A stretch of DNA of 64,000 nucleotides, from contig NZ_JAENBO010000006.1 of assembly GCF_016481305.1 (NCBI RefSeq), forward strand, positions 19,873 to 83,872, written 5' to 3'. Position 1 is the first letter of the stretch, and each line of letters opens with the position of its first letter. Under the pieces are notes generated by a model. That model was not told the origin of the DNA, searched no databases, and saw only the letters and a program-made list of their open reading frames with translations. The position numbers and the translations under genes were made by a program. The DNA is from Streptococcus pacificus. Its GTDB lineage: Bacteria > Bacillota > Bacilli > Lactobacillales > Streptococcaceae. Of the stretch, positions 25,999-37,563 are shown in pieces.

Positions 25999-28836
25999 AT
26001 GCAAAATAAATTAATTATTCGTGGGGCAAGAGCTCACAACTTAAAAAATATCGACGTTGAAATTCCCAGAGACAAATTTGTCGTGGTGACTGGTCTTTCA
26101 GGTTCTGGTAAATCTAGTTTAGCCTTTGATACTATCTATGCAGAAGGTCAAAGACGTTATGTTGAAAGTCTCTCCGCTTACGCTAGACAATTTTTAGGCA
26201 ACATGGATAAACCAGATGTTGACGCCATTGATGGTCTTAGTCCTGCTATTTCGATTGATCAAAAAACAACCAGTAAAAATCCAAGATCGACAGTAGGAAC
26301 CGTCACAGAAATCAATGATTATTTAAGACTTCTCTATGCTAGGGTAGGGACACCTTATTGTAAAAACGGGCATGGACCCATTAAGGCTTCTTCTGTTGAA
26401 GAGATTGTTGATAAGGTTTTAGCCTTGCCTGAAAGAACACGCATGCAGATATTAGCACCCATTGTTCGAGGGAAAAAAGGACAACACAAGTCAGTATTTA
26501 CCCGCATTCAAAGAGATGGTTATGTGAGAGTTCGCGTTAATGGCGAGATTCATGATATTGATGATGTCCCCGAGTTATCAAAAAATAAAAAGCATTCTAT
26601 TGAAGTCGTTGTCGATCGTTTGATTAATAAAGACGGGATTAGAAGTCGTTTATTCGATTCGGTGGAGTCAGCTCTTCATTTTTCTGATGGGTATGTGATT
26701 ATTGATACTATGGATGGAGAAGAGTTGCTCTTTTCAGAACATTATTCCTGTCCGATTTGTGGGTTTACAGTCCCAGAACTAGAGCCACGTCTCTTTTCGT
26801 TTAATGCCCCCTTTGGTTCTTGTTCAACATGTGATGGCTTAGGACATAAGTTAGTGGTTGATATGGATTTGGTGGTTCCAGATTCGCAAAAAACGTTAAG
26901 AGAAGGAGCAATCGCACCGTGGAATCCGATCTCATCAAATTATTATCCACAAATGCTTGAACAGGCTATGACAAAGTTTGGTATTGACATGGATACCCCC
27001 TTTGAAGACTTATCAGACGAGGAGAAAGATATCGTTTTAAATGGTTCAAAGGGACGTGAGTTTCACTTTCATTATGAAAACGATTTTGGTGGTGTGCGCG
27101 ACATTGATATTGCTTTTGAAGGCATTTTAACCAATATTAACCGACGCTACCATGAAACAAATAGTGACTACACGAGAAATCAAATGCGTTCTTATATGAA
27201 TGAATTGCCTTGTTCAGTCTGTCATGGGTATCGTTTAAATGACCAAGCCTTATCTGTCAGAGTTGGTGGCGAAAATGGTTATCATATTGGTGAACTGTCT
27301 GATTTATCGATTGAAAATCATCTGGCTATCCTTCCAACCCTACACTTAGAAAATAATGAGGCCATGATTGCTAAGCCAATTCTCAAAGAAATTACTGATA
27401 GACTGACCTTTTTAAATAATGTGGGGCTTAACTATTTGACCTTATCACGTTCTGCTGGGACCTTATCTGGTGGCGAAAGTCAAAGAATTCGACTGGCAAC
27501 GCAAATCGGTTCTAACCTCAGTGGTGTCTTATATGTTCTTGATGAGCCTTCCATTGGTCTTCATCAAAGAGATAACGATCGCTTGATTGACAGTCTGAAA
27601 AAAATGCGAGACTTAGGCAATACCTTAATCGTGGTTGAACACGATGAAGATACGATGAGACAAGCTGATTGGCTAATTGATGTCGGACCAGGGGCCGGTG
27701 CATTTGGTGGCGAAATTGTTGCTTCTGGGACACCAAAACAAGTGGCCAAGAAGAAGAACTCAATTACAGGGCAATATTTGTCCGGTAAAAAGAAGATTCC
27801 AGTTCCTGAAAAACGCCGTTCAGGTAACGGTCAATTTATCGAGGTCACTGGTGCCAGTGAAAATAATTTAAAAAATATCTCTGTCAGATTTCCTTTAGGT
27901 AAATTTATTGCAGTGACGGGTGTTTCAGGTTCTGGCAAGTCTACCTTGGTAAATAGCATTCTAAAAAAGGCTATCGCTCAAAAATTAAATCGAAATTCTG
28001 ATAAACCCGGTAAATACAAAACCATTTCTGGTATTTCTCATATTGAGCGTTTAATTGATATCAACCAAAGCCCAATCGGTAGGACACCAAGATCAAATCC
28101 AGCAACTTATACGGGTGTTTTTGATGATATTAGAGAATTATTCGCAAAAACCAATGAGGCAAAAATAAGAGGCTATAAAAAGGGACGTTTCAGTTTCAAT
28201 GTCAAAGGAGGAAGGTGTGAAGCCTGCTCTGGTGATGGGATTATTAAAATTGAGATGCACTTTCTTCCCGATATTTATGTTCCCTGTGAAGTTTGCCATG
28301 GCAAACGCTATAATAGTGAAACACTTGATATTCACTACAAGGATAAAAACATAGCAGATGTGTTAGACATGACTGTTGATGATGCGGTAGATTTTTTTGC
28401 TAATATTCCTAAAATAGCCAGAAAAGTAAAGACCATTCAAGACGTTGGTTTGGGTTATATTACCCTAGGACAACCAGCGACAACTCTATCAGGTGGGGAA
28501 GCACAACGCATGAAGCTGGCTAGCGAATTGCACAAGCGCTCAACCGGAAAGAGCTTTTACATTCTTGATGAGCCAACAACTGGTCTTCATACTGATGATA
28601 TCGCAAGGCTTTTAAAAGTCTTAGAACATTTTGTCGAAGAAGGCAATACTGTTTTGGTCATCGAACACAACCTTGATGTGATTAAAACAGCAGACCACAT
28701 TATTGATTTAGGTCCAGAAGGTGGTGAAGGCGGAGGAACTGTGATTGCAACAGGAACGCCAGAGGAAATTGCTGCAGTCTCTGACTCTTATACAGGTCAT
28801 TATTTGAAGGAGAAATTATATGGAAGAGAGAATTAA
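25999..28836 (+). CDS. uvrA: Excinuclease ABC subunit A
   Basis: Damage-recognising ATPase of nucleotide excision repair. About 945 residues with two ABC ATPase modules: [19 protein letters not shown] and [12 protein letters not shown] as Walker [13 protein letters not shown] and [12 protein letters not shown] as signatures, and zinc-binding cysteines (CPICGF ... [16 protein letters not shown] ... CEVCHG). The start MQNKLIIRG at 25999 is preferred to the ATG at 25981, which lies over the ribosome-binding sequence. The end overlaps pepP by 17 nt. Confidence 0.97.
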   Translation: MQNKLIIRGARAHNLKNIDVEIPRDKFVVVTGLSGSGKSSLAFDTIYAEGQRRYVESLSAYARQFLGNMDKPDVDAIDGLSPAISIDQKTTSKNPRSTVGTVTEINDYLRLLYARVGTPYCKNGHGPIKASSVEEIVDKVLALPERTRMQILAPIVRGKKGQHKSVFTRIQRDGYVRVRVNGEIHDIDDVPELSKNKKHSIEVVVDRLINKDGIRSRLFDSVESALHFSDGYVIIDTMDGEELLFSEHYSCPICGFTVPELEPRLFSFNAPFGSCSTCDGLGHKLVVDMDLVVPDSQKTLREGAIAPWNPISSNYYPQMLEQAMTKFGIDMDTPFEDLSDEEKDIVLNGSKGREFHFHYENDFGGVRDIDIAFEGILTNINRRYHETNSDYTRNQMRSYMNELPCSVCHGYRLNDQALSVRVGGENGYHIGELSDLSIENHLAILPTLHLENNEAMIAKPILKEITDRLTFLNNVGLNYLTLSRSAGTLSGGESQRIRLATQIGSNLSGVLYVLDEPSIGLHQRDNDRLIDSLKKMRDLGNTLIVVEHDEDTMRQADWLIDVGPGAGAFGGEIVASGTPKQVAKKKNSITGQYLSGKKKIPVPEKRRSGNGQFIEVTGASENNLKNISVRFPLGKFIAVTGVSGSGKSTLVNSILKKAIAQKLNRNSDKPGKYKTISGISHIERLIDINQSPIGRTPRSNPATYTGVFDDIRELFAKTNEAKIRGYKKGRFSFNVKGGRCEACSGDGIIKIEMHFLPDIYVPCEVCHGKRYNSETLDIHYKDKNIADVLDMTVDDAVDFFANIPKIARKVKTIQDVGLGYITLGQPATTLSGGEAQRMKLASELHKRSTGKSFYILDEPTTGLHTDDIARLLKVLEHFVEEGNTVLVIEHNLDVIKTADHIIDLGPEGGEGGGTVIATGTPEEIAAVSDSYTGHYLKEKLYGREN

Positions 28837-29878
28837 AAAACTTGAAGCAAAATTAGCACAAGCTAACATCGATGCTATTCTTGTGACTGGTCAAAAAAAC
28901 ATCTACTATCTAACAGGATTTTGGGGATCAGCAGGAACCGTTTTTATCAGTCAAAACCATCGCCTCTTTTTGACGGATGCTAGGTATTCTTTGATTGCCA
29001 AGCAAACGATCAAAGGCTTTGAAATTATTGAAACGCGATCAGCACTAACAGAAATCGTAAAAGTGATTGAAGGAAGTAAAATTAAGCAAATTGGCTTTGA
29101 CAACCAAGTTTCTTTTGCTTTTTACCAAACTCTTAAAGAGCTTTTTTCAGCCTATGACTTACAACCATTAGGCAATTTCATCGAAGAATTACGCATTATC
29201 AAGGACGCCAGTGAGATTGCTTTGATTAGACAAGCCTGTCAGATTTCTGACCAAGCCTTTATCGATGCACTGGATTTTATTAAACCAGGGAAAACAGAAC
29301 TTGAAGTTGCTAATTTTCTTGATTTTCGCATGCGTGAATTAGGTGCTTCTGGGGTATCTTTTGAAACCATTGCCGCTTCAGGCTATCGTTCCTCTATGCC
29401 ACATGGCGTTGCGAGTCAAAAAGTCATTGAAACAGGAGAAACCTTAACCCTTGACTTTGGCTGTATCTACAACCATTATGTTAGCGATATGACAAGAACT
29501 ATCCATATTGGTCAAGTGAGTGATGAAGAGCGTGCCATTTATGATGTGGTGCTTCAAAGCAATCAACAATTGATTGAAAAAGTCAAGGCTGGTCTTAGCT
29601 ATCAGGATTATGATGGTCTTGCTAGAGAGGTGATTACCAAAGCAGGTTATGGCCCTCATTTCACCCATGGTATCGGTCATGGTATGGGCTTAGATGTACA
29701 TGAATTGCCATTTTTTGGTAAAAGTGATAAGACACTAGAAGCTGGGCTGGTCATTACTGATGAGCCAGGTATATACCTTGAAGGCAAATACGGGGTTCGT
29801 ATTGAAGATGATTTGTTGATTACAGAAAAAGGATGTGAAGTGCTAACCAAGGCTCCCAAAGAATTAATTGTTTTGTAG
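28820..29878 (+). CDS. pepP: Xaa-Pro aminopeptidase/dipeptidase, M24B
   Basis: A 352-residue cytoplasmic metallopeptidase of the pita-bread fold that acts on peptides with proline at position 2. Metal ligands are in [18 protein letters not shown] (Asp pair), [13 protein letters not shown] (His), [19 protein letters not shown] (Glu pair). It starts inside the uvrA 3' end with an AAGGAG site, so it is co-transcribed; I see no functional link with repair. The exact specificity (PepP or PepQ) cannot be fixed by eye; the length and N-terminal domain fit the YqhT/PepP type that in many Firmicutes lies near efp. Confidence 0.92.
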   Translation: MEERIKKLEAKLAQANIDAILVTGQKNIYYLTGFWGSAGTVFISQNHRLFLTDARYSLIAKQTIKGFEIIETRSALTEIVKVIEGSKIKQIGFDNQVSFAFYQTLKELFSAYDLQPLGNFIEELRIIKDASEIALIRQACQISDQAFIDALDFIKPGKTELEVANFLDFRMRELGASGVSFETIAASGYRSSMPHGVASQKVIETGETLTLDFGCIYNHYVSDMTRTIHIGQVSDEERAIYDVVLQSNQQLIEKVKAGLSYQDYDGLAREVITKAGYGPHFTHGIGHGMGLDVHELPFFGKSDKTLEAGLVITDEPGIYLEGKYGVRIEDDLLITEKGCEVLTKAPKELIVL

Positions 29879-29889
29879 GAGGAAACATG

Positions 29890-30357
29890 ATGGCAGAAAA
29901 ACGTTTAACCTGGCAGGATTATTTTATGGCTAATGCCGAACTCATCTCAAAACGCTCTACCTGTGATAGAGCCTATGTTGGTGCAGTTTTGGTGAAAAAC
30001 AATCGGATTATCGCAACAGGTTATAATGGTGGTGTCTCTGAGACGTCAAATTGTAGTGAAGTCGGTCATCAAATGGAAGATGGCCACTGTATTAGAACTG
30101 TTCACGCTGAAATGAATGCCTTGATTCAGTGTGCAAAAGAAGGAATTTCAACTAACAATACTGAAATTTATGTCACTCATTTTCCTTGTATCAATTGCAC
30201 AAAGGCTCTTCTCCAAGCTGGTGTTAAAAAAATCACCTATAAAACGCCCTACAATCCTCATGCCTTTGCTAAAGAGTTGATGGCTCAAAAAGGTGTGCAG
30301 TATGTTGAACATGGTGTTCCTAAATTAACTTTGGGGGATGAAACCAACGAAAAATAA
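29890..30357 (+). CDS. comEB: dCMP deaminase (ComEB-like)
   Basis: A 155-residue zinc-dependent deaminase converting dCMP to dUMP for dTMP synthesis. Zn and catalytic residues appear as HAEMNAL (His, Glu) and PCINC (two Cys); [17 protein letters not shown] is the family start. ATG at 29890 is better spaced (7 nt) from AGGAGG than the one at 29887. The name ComEB comes from its place in the comE operon in other species; a role in transformation is not implied. Confidence 0.93.
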   Translation: MAEKRLTWQDYFMANAELISKRSTCDRAYVGAVLVKNNRIIATGYNGGVSETSNCSEVGHQMEDGHCIRTVHAEMNALIQCAKEGISTNNTEIYVTHFPCINCTKALLQAGVKKITYKTPYNPHAFAKELMAQKGVQYVEHGVPKLTLGDETNEK

Positions 30358-30408
30358 GTAAAATCATCATGATAAAATCTTGTATCACAGAAATATTGCC
30401 ATAAAAAT

Positions 30409-30437
30409 TTGAGACAATGGCTATTTTATGATAAAAT
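30409..30437 (+). promoter_or_regulatory. Promoter of the efp operon
   Basis: TTGAGA (30409-30414), 17-bp spacer, TAAAAT (30432-30437), about 35 nt before the efp ATG. Confidence 0.6.
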
Positions 30438-30471
30438 GAGATGATAAATATAATTAATAAGAGGTAAAAAA

Positions 30472-31032
30472 ATGATTGAAGCAAGTAAGCTTAAAGCAGG
30501 AATGACATTTGAAACAGCTGATGGCAAATTGATTAAAGTATTAGAAGCTAGTCATCACAAACCAGGTAAGGGAAATACTATCATGCGTATGAAGTTGCGT
30601 GATGTAAGATCTGGCTCTACTTTTGACACTAGCTATCGCCCAGAAGAAAAATTTGAGCAAGCTATTATCGAAACACATCCAGCTCAATACCTATATCAAA
30701 TGGATGGGACAGCTTACTTTATGGATACAGATAGTTATGACCAATATGAAATCCCAGTAGCTAACATTGAAGAAGAATTGAAATATATTCTTGAAAATGC
30801 TGAGGTGAAAATTCAATTTTACGGGACAGAAGTGATTGGTGTGACAGTTCCAACAACTGTTATTTTAACCGTTACTGAAACACAACCATCAATTAAAGGT
30901 GCAACTGTTACTGGTTCAGGAAAACCTGCAACATTAGAGACAGGTTTAGTGGTTAACGTTCCTGACTTTATTGAAGTTGGTCAAAAATTAATTATTAATA
31001 CTGCCGAAGGGTCATATGTATCTCGCGCTTAA
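30472..31032 (+). CDS. efp: Translation elongation factor P
   Basis: A 186-residue, three-domain factor that relieves ribosome stalling at polyproline stretches. KOW-like N-terminus, loop SHHKPGKGN carrying the tip residue region, and C-terminal signature ([21 protein letters not shown] region). AGAGGT precedes the ATG. It heads an operon with an Asp23-family gene and nusB. Confidence 0.97.
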   Translation: MIEASKLKAGMTFETADGKLIKVLEASHHKPGKGNTIMRMKLRDVRSGSTFDTSYRPEEKFEQAIIETHPAQYLYQMDGTAYFMDTDSYDQYEIPVANIEEELKYILENAEVKIQFYGTEVIGVTVPTTVILTVTETQPSIKGATVTGSGKPATLETGLVVNVPDFIEVGQKLIINTAEGSYVSRA

Positions 31033-31077
31033 TCATTTAAGCAAAGAGACGTGATAGATATTTGAAAGGACAAAACT

Positions 31078-31467
31078 ATGACAAATGAATCATTTGGAGA
31101 AATCGTTATTTCTCCGCGCGTGCTGGAAGTAATTACAGGTATTGCTGCCACAAAAGTTGACGGTGTTCATTCCCTTCACAATAAAAAAGTAGCTGACACT
31201 TTTAATAAAGCACATAGAGGGCGTGGCGTCTACCTTAAAACAGAAGAAAATGGTGATGTGATTGCTGATCTTTTTGTCTATCTACAATATGGTGTTAATG
31301 CACCATCAGTATCCATGGCTATTCAAAAAGCTGTGAAAGATGCAATCTATGATATGGCAGAAATTACAATTTCTCAAGTCAATGTCCACATTGTTGGTAT
31401 TGTTCCAGAAAAAGCACCAAAACCAGATATGAAGTCCTTGTTTGATGAGGATTTTCTAGATGACTAA
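31078..31467 (+). CDS. Asp23/Gls24-family protein (YqhY-like)
   Basis: A 129-residue protein of the Asp23 envelope-stress family ([26 protein letters not shown]). The efp-this gene-nusB order equals that of YqhY in Bacillus and many Firmicutes, where it is linked to acetyl-CoA carboxylase control; the function here is inferred. No membrane segment. Its end overlaps nusB by 8 nt. Confidence 0.9.
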   Translation: MTNESFGEIVISPRVLEVITGIAATKVDGVHSLHNKKVADTFNKAHRGRGVYLKTEENGDVIADLFVYLQYGVNAPSVSMAIQKAVKDAIYDMAEITISQVNVHIVGIVPEKAPKPDMKSLFDEDFLDD

Positions 31468-31897
31468 TAGTATTAAAGATTCTAGAAGAGACTTGAGAGA
31501 ACGTGCCTTCCAAGCGCTCTTTAGCTTGGAGTACGGTGACAATATAGAAGACGCTATTTCTTTTATTTATACCTATGATGAAAATGATAGTGAAATTGTT
31601 CAACAAAATGTCATTCCAGAATATCTTACAACTCTAGTCAAAGGAGTAGTTGATACCCAATCACAACTTGATCAGCTGATTGCAGAAAAATTAAAAGCAG
31701 GTTGGAGTCTTTCAAGATTGACTAAAACCGATAAGATTATCTTGCGTTTGGGCTTGTATGAAATTCGTTTTTTTGAGGACACTCCTGACAGAGTTGCCAT
31801 TAACGAAGCTATTGAACTGGCTAAAAAATATTCTGATGTCACATCAAGTAAATTTATCAATGGGCTTTTAAGCCAATTTATTACAGAAAAGAAATAA
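31460..31897 (+). CDS. nusB: Transcription antitermination protein NusB
   Basis: A 145-residue all-helical protein that binds boxA in the rRNA leader (together with S10) to keep polymerase processive. [18 protein letters not shown] and the C-terminal [25 protein letters not shown] are conserved. The rRNA operon at the right edge of the window is a likely target. Confidence 0.95.
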   Translation: MTNSIKDSRRDLRERAFQALFSLEYGDNIEDAISFIYTYDENDSEIVQQNVIPEYLTTLVKGVVDTQSQLDQLIAEKLKAGWSLSRLTKTDKIILRLGLYEIRFFEDTPDRVAINEAIELAKKYSDVTSSKFINGLLSQFITEKK

Positions 31898-31928
31898 AAA
31901 GTTAATACTTAAAAGTATTAGCTTTTTT
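31896..31928 (+). terminator. Terminator of the efp operon
   Basis: A stem of about 15 bp (AAAAAGTTAATACTT with AAGTATTAGCTTTTT, one G-U) followed by T. Confidence 0.85.
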
Positions 31929-32020
31929 CTTCTGAAAACTTGAAAAAATACTACAGTCTCTTCTTTAGCTTTTTGTGAATTTGTGTTAAAATCATAAAAA
32001 AAGAGAAAGAAGGAAACGCT

Positions 32021-32977
32021 ATGGCAGAACCATTATTTTTAGAATCCGTCATGCAAGAAAAAATATGGGGTGGTTCAAAATTAAGAGATATTTTTGGCTA
32101 TGATATCCCTAGTGAGCAAACAGGAGAATATTGGGCTATTTCCGCCCATCCCAACGGGGTTTCAGTGGTGAAAAATGGGCATTATGCAGGTCAAAAACTC
32201 GACCAACTATATCAAAATGAACCCAACTTATTTGGGAACCCTAAAAGTCCTGTTTTTCCTTTACTAACTAAAATTCTTGATGCCAATGATTGGTTAAGTG
32301 TTCAGGTGCATCCGGATAATGATTATGGTATGGCTCATGAAGGTGAGTTGGGGAAAACCGAGTGTTGGTATATTATTTCAGCTGATGAGGGCTCTGAAAT
32401 TATTTATGGTCACAATGCCAAGAGTAAAGAAGAACTGGCACAAATGATTGCAGAGAAAAAATGGGATGATTTGTTGACTAAAAGACCCGTTAAAGCAGGT
32501 GATTTTTTCCATGTTCCAAGTGGTACCATGCATGCGATTGGTAAAGGGATCATGATCTTGGAAACGCAACAATCAAGTGATACAACTTATCGCGTTTATG
32601 ATTTTGATCGTAAAGATGCAAACGGACAAAAACGTGACCTCCATCTACAAAAATCCATTGACGTGTTAACGATTGGAGAACCTAAAAACAGCCATCCGAT
32701 CACTTTAAAGGCTGACCAATTAATAGCAACACTCTTAGTCAATGATGACTTTTTTGCTGTCTATAAGTGGGAAATTGATGGGACAACGACCTTTAAGCAG
32801 GTAGCGCCTTATTATTTGATTAGTGTATTGTCTGGAACTGGATCTTTAACGATTGATGGTGTGGTTTATCCTATCAAAAAAGGCGACCACTTTATTCTAC
32901 CTAATCCAGTTAAAGAATGGGAAATCAGTGGGCAAGACTTAGAAATCATTGCTAGTTATAGCAATGAAGAGGAATAA
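32021..32977 (+). CDS. manA: Mannose-6-phosphate isomerase, class I
   Basis: Interconverts mannose-6-phosphate and fructose-6-phosphate, linking mannose uptake to glycolysis. The 318-residue cupin protein shows Zn ligands in VQVHPDNDYG, GKTECWYI (Glu) and VPSGTMHAIGKG (His). An extended -10 (TG-T-TAAAAT, ends 31992) precedes it. GAAGGAAA is the ribosome-binding site. Confidence 0.95.
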   Translation: MAEPLFLESVMQEKIWGGSKLRDIFGYDIPSEQTGEYWAISAHPNGVSVVKNGHYAGQKLDQLYQNEPNLFGNPKSPVFPLLTKILDANDWLSVQVHPDNDYGMAHEGELGKTECWYIISADEGSEIIYGHNAKSKEELAQMIAEKKWDDLLTKRPVKAGDFFHVPSGTMHAIGKGIMILETQQSSDTTYRVYDFDRKDANGQKRDLHLQKSIDVLTIGEPKNSHPITLKADQLIATLLVNDDFFAVYKWEIDGTTTFKQVAPYYLISVLSGTGSLTIDGVVYPIKKGDHFILPNPVKEWEISGQDLEIIASYSNEEE

Positions 32978-32981
32978 ATCA

Positions 32982-33305
32982 ATGAACAAACTTGATGCCT
33001 TATTAAACTATTGTGATGGAGAACGCCACTACAATGATGGCAAATATTATCGTTTAAAATCTCACGATGATAATACTTATAGTTTGACCATTTCTGTTCC
33101 AGGATTTTGTGGTGAGAGTACCCCTCACCCCATGCTTAAATTCAACTATGACGGATCAACAGTAGATTTCATTTCTTATGTAGACTATGAAACTAACCCA
33201 ATTAAATCTTTCTTTTTTAATAAGGAAAATGAAACATTTTTTAAAAAAGAATTCGAACGTTTAGTTGATGATTTTTATACTTTTTACTCTAATAAAATTA
33301 ATTAA
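32982..33305 (+). CDS. Small unknown protein downstream of manA
   Basis: I do not recognise this 107-residue protein. It starts MNKLDALLNYCDGERHYNDG, has a strand-rich middle (YRLKSHDDNTYSLTISVPGF), is acidic and aromatic-rich, and has no membrane segment or signal. The ATG at 32982 follows GAAGAGGAA within the end of manA; an open frame starts earlier at 32949 but overlaps manA. Position 4 nt after manA and a shared terminator indicate one transcript. Confidence 0.75.
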   Translation: MNKLDALLNYCDGERHYNDGKYYRLKSHDDNTYSLTISVPGFCGESTPHPMLKFNYDGSTVDFISYVDYETNPIKSFFFNKENETFFKKEFERLVDDFYTFYSNKIN

Positions 33306-33335
33306 AAAACGAAGTTCTAATGACTTCGTTTTTTT
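33304..33335 (+). terminator. Terminator of manA transcript
   Basis: A 12-bp stem AAAAAACGAAGT/ACTTCGTTTTTT (33304-33315 with 33323-33334), 7-nt loop, T-run. Confidence 0.9.
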
Positions 33336-33392
33336 AATGTCATCTTTAGTATTTCCCTGAATTAAAATAAGTCTGTTCATCACCTTGAATTC

Positions 33393-33421
33393 TTGAAATA
33401 GAGCGATTAATATGATAAAAT
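33393..33421 (+). promoter_or_regulatory. secA promoter
   Basis: TTGAAA (33393-33398), 17-bp spacer, TAAAAT (33416-33421); GAAAGGAAAG before the ATG. Confidence 0.6.
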
Positions 33422-33451
33422 AAACCGATAAGTGTATCGAAAGGAAAGATA

Positions 33452-35989
33452 ATGGCAAATATTATACGTAAAATCATTGAAAATGATAACGGTGAATTAA
33501 AAAAATTAGATAAGCTAGCAAAAAAAGTTGAAAACTATGAAAACGAAATGGCTGCTTTGCCAGATGAAGCATTAAAAGCTAAAACAGAAGAATTTAAAGA
33601 ACGCTACCAAAAAGGAGAAACACTGGATGATTTACTTCCAGAAGCCTTTGCGGTTGTTCGTGAAGCAGCAAAACGCGTTTTAGGTCTATTTCCATATCAT
33701 GTGCAAATCATGGGTGGTATTGTGCTACATCATGGTGATGTGGCTGAGATGAGAACCGGAGAAGGTAAAACTTTGACAGCTACAATGCCTGTTTACTTGA
33801 ATGCTCTTTCAGGAGAAGGTGTTCACGTTGTAACAGTTAATGAGTACCTTTCTACTCGTGATGCGACTGAGATGGGTGAACTTTATAGCTGGTTAGGGCT
33901 ATCAGTTGGTATTAACTTAGCGGCTAAATCACCCGCTGAGAAACGTGAAGCTTATCTTTGTGATATTACCTACTCAACCAACTCAGAGTTTGGTTTTGAT
34001 TATCTAAGAGATAATATGGTTGTTCGTAAAGAAGCTATGGTTCAACGTCCGCTAAATTATGCGTTGGTTGATGAGGTTGACTCAGTTTTAATTGATGAAG
34101 CGAGAACACCACTTATTATTTCAGGTGCTGAGAGTTCTGAAACTAATAAATTATACGATTGGACTGATCGTTTTGTTAAAACTTTAACTGAGGATGACTA
34201 CATTATTGATGTACCGACAAAAACCATTGGTTTGTCTGACTCAGGAATTGACAAGGCTGAAGAATACTTTAAGTTAGAGAATCTTTATAATATTGAAAAC
34301 GTTGCATTGACTCACTTTTTAGACAATGCACTTCGAGCTAACTTCATCATGACACTTGATATTGATTATGTGGTTAGTGAGAAAGAAGAAATTCTTATTG
34401 TTGACCAATTTACTGGTCGTACCATGGAAGGTCGTCGTTTCTCAGATGGTTTACACCAAGCTATTGAAGCTAAAGAAGGTGTGCCAATCCAAGATGAATC
34501 AAAAACTAGTGCCTCAATTACTTACCAAAACTTCTTCCGTATGTATAGAAAATTGGCTGGTATGACTGGTACTGGTAAGACTGAAGAAGATGAATTCCGT
34601 GAAATCTACAACATGCGCGTTATTCCTATTCCAACCAATCGTCCAATTGCTCGTATTGACCATTCTGACCTACTTTATCCAACACTAAATTCTAAATTTA
34701 GAGCGGTTGTTGCTGATGTTAAACAACGTTATGAAAATGAGCAACCTGTTCTTGTTGGTACAGTTGCTGTTGAAACAAGTGATTTGCTTTCGAAAATGCT
34801 TGTTGAAGCTGGCGTTCCTCATGAAGTGTTAAATGCCAAAAACCATGCTAAAGAAGCACAAATTATCATGAATGCTGGACAAAGAGGAGCAGTAACAATT
34901 GCTACCAACATGGCTGGTCGTGGTACCGACATTAAGCTTGGCGATGGTGTTAGAGAACGTGGTGGTCTTTGTGTTATTGGTACCGAGCGTCATGAAAGTC
35001 GTCGTATTGATAATCAGTTACGTGGACGTTCCGGACGTCAAGGAGATCCAGGGGAATCACAATTTTATCTGTCTCTAGAAGATGATTTAATGCGTCGTTT
35101 CGGTTCTGAAAGAATCAAGGCCTTCTTTGAGCGAATGAATCTTGATGAAGAGGATACAGTGATTAAATCACGAATGTTGACTAATCAAGTTGAATCAGCT
35201 CAAAAACGTGTGGAAGGAAACAACTACGATACTCGTAAACAAGTCTTACAATACGATGATGTTATGCGTGAACAAAGAGAAATTATTTATGCGCAACGCT
35301 ATGATGTCATAACAGCTAATCGTGATCTTGGTCCAGAAATCAAGGCAATGATTAAGCGTACGATTGATCGAACTGTCGATGGACATAGTCGCAGTGATAG
35401 AAAACAAGCTTTAGAAGCTATCTTAACCTTTGCACAAACAAATCTTCTGCCTGAGGATTCTATTACCATGGCAGATATTGAAAACCTAAGTGACTCTGAT
35501 ATTAAGAAAGAGTTATACGAGAGAGCTGAAAAAGTATACGAACAACAAATTTCAAAATTGCATGATGAAGAGGCAGTGATTGAATTCCAAAAAGTATTGT
35601 TATTGATGGTTGTTGATAACAAATGGACAGATCATATTGATGCTTTAGATCAACTTCGTAGTGCTGTTGGCTTGAGAGGCTATGCTCAAAACAATCCAAT
35701 TGTTGAGTACCAATCAGAAGGATTTAAAATGTTTAAAGAAATGATTGGTGCGATTGAATTTGATGTGACTAGAACAATGATGAAAGCACAAATTCACGAA
35801 CAAGAGCGTGAAAAAGCACCAATTCAAGCACGTACAACTGCTGTGGCTAATATTGCAGCCAAAACTTCAGAATCAGAAGTGAAAGAAGACCTTTCTCAAT
35901 ATGATTTTTCTAATGTTGGTCGAAATGATAAATGTCCTTGCGGTTCAGGCAAAAAATTTAAAAATTGTCATGGACGTCAAAAAGTATAA
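33452..35989 (+). CDS. secA: Preprotein translocase ATPase SecA
   Basis: The motor of the Sec export pathway. 845 residues: Walker [19 protein letters not shown]-type [20 protein letters not shown], helicase motif [14 protein letters not shown] and [23 protein letters not shown], and a zinc-binding SEC-C tail [14 protein letters not shown]. Full length. It is a single-gene unit; this is the general SecA, since no accessory Sec genes lie beside it. Confidence 0.98.
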   Translation: MANIIRKIIENDNGELKKLDKLAKKVENYENEMAALPDEALKAKTEEFKERYQKGETLDDLLPEAFAVVREAAKRVLGLFPYHVQIMGGIVLHHGDVAEMRTGEGKTLTATMPVYLNALSGEGVHVVTVNEYLSTRDATEMGELYSWLGLSVGINLAAKSPAEKREAYLCDITYSTNSEFGFDYLRDNMVVRKEAMVQRPLNYALVDEVDSVLIDEARTPLIISGAESSETNKLYDWTDRFVKTLTEDDYIIDVPTKTIGLSDSGIDKAEEYFKLENLYNIENVALTHFLDNALRANFIMTLDIDYVVSEKEEILIVDQFTGRTMEGRRFSDGLHQAIEAKEGVPIQDESKTSASITYQNFFRMYRKLAGMTGTGKTEEDEFREIYNMRVIPIPTNRPIARIDHSDLLYPTLNSKFRAVVADVKQRYENEQPVLVGTVAVETSDLLSKMLVEAGVPHEVLNAKNHAKEAQIIMNAGQRGAVTIATNMAGRGTDIKLGDGVRERGGLCVIGTERHESRRIDNQLRGRSGRQGDPGESQFYLSLEDDLMRRFGSERIKAFFERMNLDEEDTVIKSRMLTNQVESAQKRVEGNNYDTRKQVLQYDDVMREQREIIYAQRYDVITANRDLGPEIKAMIKRTIDRTVDGHSRSDRKQALEAILTFAQTNLLPEDSITMADIENLSDSDIKKELYERAEKVYEQQISKLHDEEAVIEFQKVLLLMVVDNKWTDHIDALDQLRSAVGLRGYAQNNPIVEYQSEGFKMFKEMIGAIEFDVTRTMMKAQIHEQEREKAPIQARTTAVANIAAKTSESEVKEDLSQYDFSNVGRNDKCPCGSGKKFKNCHGRQKV

Positions 35990-36030
35990 TACTTACTTTG
36001 GTAATAATACATAAAAAAGATGAGAAAGAT

Positions 36031-36077
36031 TCGCAACCCATCATTACTGATAGGTGCGACTCTTTTTCATTAAATTT
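36031..36077 (+). terminator. Imperfect terminator hairpin after secA
   Basis: A long imperfect stem: TGAGAAAG..CGCA (from about 36031) pairs with TGCG..CTTTTTCA (to about 36070), with mismatches and a CTTTTTC tail. The tail is a weak T-run, so efficiency is uncertain. Confidence 0.55.
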
Positions 36078-36144
36078 GTTATCTGACATTAAAAGAGGCT
36101 TTAACTAAGTTAGTAAAAATCTATTAATGTTTGGGAGAAAAAAG

Positions 36145-37176
36145 ATGGGAATCCGCCAAAAAAGTGGCAAAATAGATATTAAAGAGATAAAAGCAACAAC
36201 AACATTAACAGGTGAGTTTTTAAGAAAAAAACAAGCAAGAGACAAAGAATTAGCTAATATTATTCAAGGCAAAGATAAGCGTCTTTTGCTACTTATTGGT
36301 CCTTGTTCTTCAGATAATGAAGAGGCTGTTTTAGAGTATGCTAATCGTCTGGCAAAACTACAAGAAGCAGTTAAAGACAAGCTTTTTGTAGTGATGCGCG
36401 TCTACACGGCAAAACCAAGAACAAATGGCACTGGTTATAAAGGTTTGGTTCACCAACCAAATACCCAAGACCTACCCGATTTGATTAATGGGATTAAAAT
36501 GGTTAGAAAATTACATTACCGGGTTATCACTGAAACAGGACTAACCACAGCAGATGAAATGGTTTATACGTCAAATTATCAATTGATTGATGATTTGGTC
36601 TCATACCATGCTGTTGGTGCTAGATCAGTTGAAGATCAAGAGCACCGATTCCTAGCTTCAGGCATTGATGCACCTGTGGGAATGAAAAATCCAACTTCTG
36701 GCAATCTTAATGTGATGTTTAATGGCGTTTATGCTGCCCAAATTAAGCAAAATTTTATCTATCATAATGCAGAAGTGGAGACAGATGGAAATCCTTTTGC
36801 CCATGTCATTTTAAGGGGTGCCATGAATGAGAACGGGCAACACACACCAAATTATTACTACGACTGTTTATTAAAGGTGATTGCACATTATGAGGACATG
36901 CATTTAGCTAATCCCTTTGTCATCGTTGATACCAACCATGATAATTCTGGAAAAGATTACCTTGAGCAAATTAGAATTGTTCGTCAAACCCTGATAAATC
37001 GTGATTGGAATGCTAAGATTAAGCAATATGTCAGAGGATTTATGATTGAGTCTTATTTAGAAGACGGTAGGCAAGATAAGCCTGAAATATTTGGAAAATC
37101 TATCACAGATCCTTGCTTAGGTTGGGAAAAAACTGAGTCACTCATCAAAGAAATATACCAAACTTTAGATGATTAA
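36145..37176 (+). CDS. aroG: 3-Deoxy-7-phosphoheptulonate synthase (AroG type)
   Basis: First step of aromatic amino acid synthesis: phosphoenolpyruvate plus erythrose-4-phosphate. It is a class I, AroF/G/H-like enzyme: LLLIGPCSSDN, RVYTAKPRTNGTGYKG (KPRT), ARSVEDQEHR, GMKNPTSGN, VDTNHDNSGK. About 343 residues. Start 36145 (MGIRQKSG) lies 8 nt behind GGGAG; ATG at 36127 would overlap it. No leader-peptide attenuator or T-box is visible. Confidence 0.92.
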   Translation: MGIRQKSGKIDIKEIKATTTLTGEFLRKKQARDKELANIIQGKDKRLLLLIGPCSSDNEEAVLEYANRLAKLQEAVKDKLFVVMRVYTAKPRTNGTGYKGLVHQPNTQDLPDLINGIKMVRKLHYRVITETGLTTADEMVYTSNYQLIDDLVSYHAVGARSVEDQEHRFLASGIDAPVGMKNPTSGNLNVMFNGVYAAQIKQNFIYHNAEVETDGNPFAHVILRGAMNENGQHTPNYYYDCLLKVIAHYEDMHLANPFVIVDTNHDNSGKDYLEQIRIVRQTLINRDWNAKIKQYVRGFMIESYLEDGRQDKPEIFGKSITDPCLGWEKTESLIKEIYQTLDD

Positions 37177-37211
37177 TCTCTCTAGTTATGGTTAGAATGT
37201 AGAAGGTTACT

Positions 37212-37562
37212 ATGATTATAGGACACGGCATTGATTTACAAGATGTCACGGCCATTCAAAAAGTGTACGAAAAAAATAATTCTTTTTTAAAGCGTGTACT
37301 AACTAGCCAAGAAGAAGCCGTTTTTCACCAATTGAAAGGAAAACGACAAATGGAATATTTAGCAGGACGTTGGGCTGCAAAAGAAGCTTTTGCTAAAGCT
37401 TTAGGAACTGGTATTGGTAAGGTGACTTTTCAAGATATTGAAGTACTAAATAATGCTAAAGGAGCGCCTTACCTCTCAAAATCTCCTTTTGCAGGTAGAA
37501 GTTTTGTTAGTATTTCCCATAGCGGTCAGTTTGTTCAAGCAAGTGTGATTTTGGAGGATTAA
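37212..37562 (+). CDS. acpS: Holo-[acyl-carrier-protein] synthase
   Basis: Transfers the 4'-phosphopantetheine arm from CoA to acyl carrier protein. The 116-residue protein has GHGIDLQD (metal Asp) and [17 protein letters not shown] (Glu and Lys). The start of alr follows 1 nt after its stop, the common acpS-alr pair of streptococci. Confidence 0.95.
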   Translation: MIIGHGIDLQDVTAIQKVYEKNNSFLKRVLTSQEEAVFHQLKGKRQMEYLAGRWAAKEAFAKALGTGIGKVTFQDIEVLNNAKGAPYLSKSPFAGRSFVSISHSGQFVQASVILED

Positions 37563-37563
37563 A

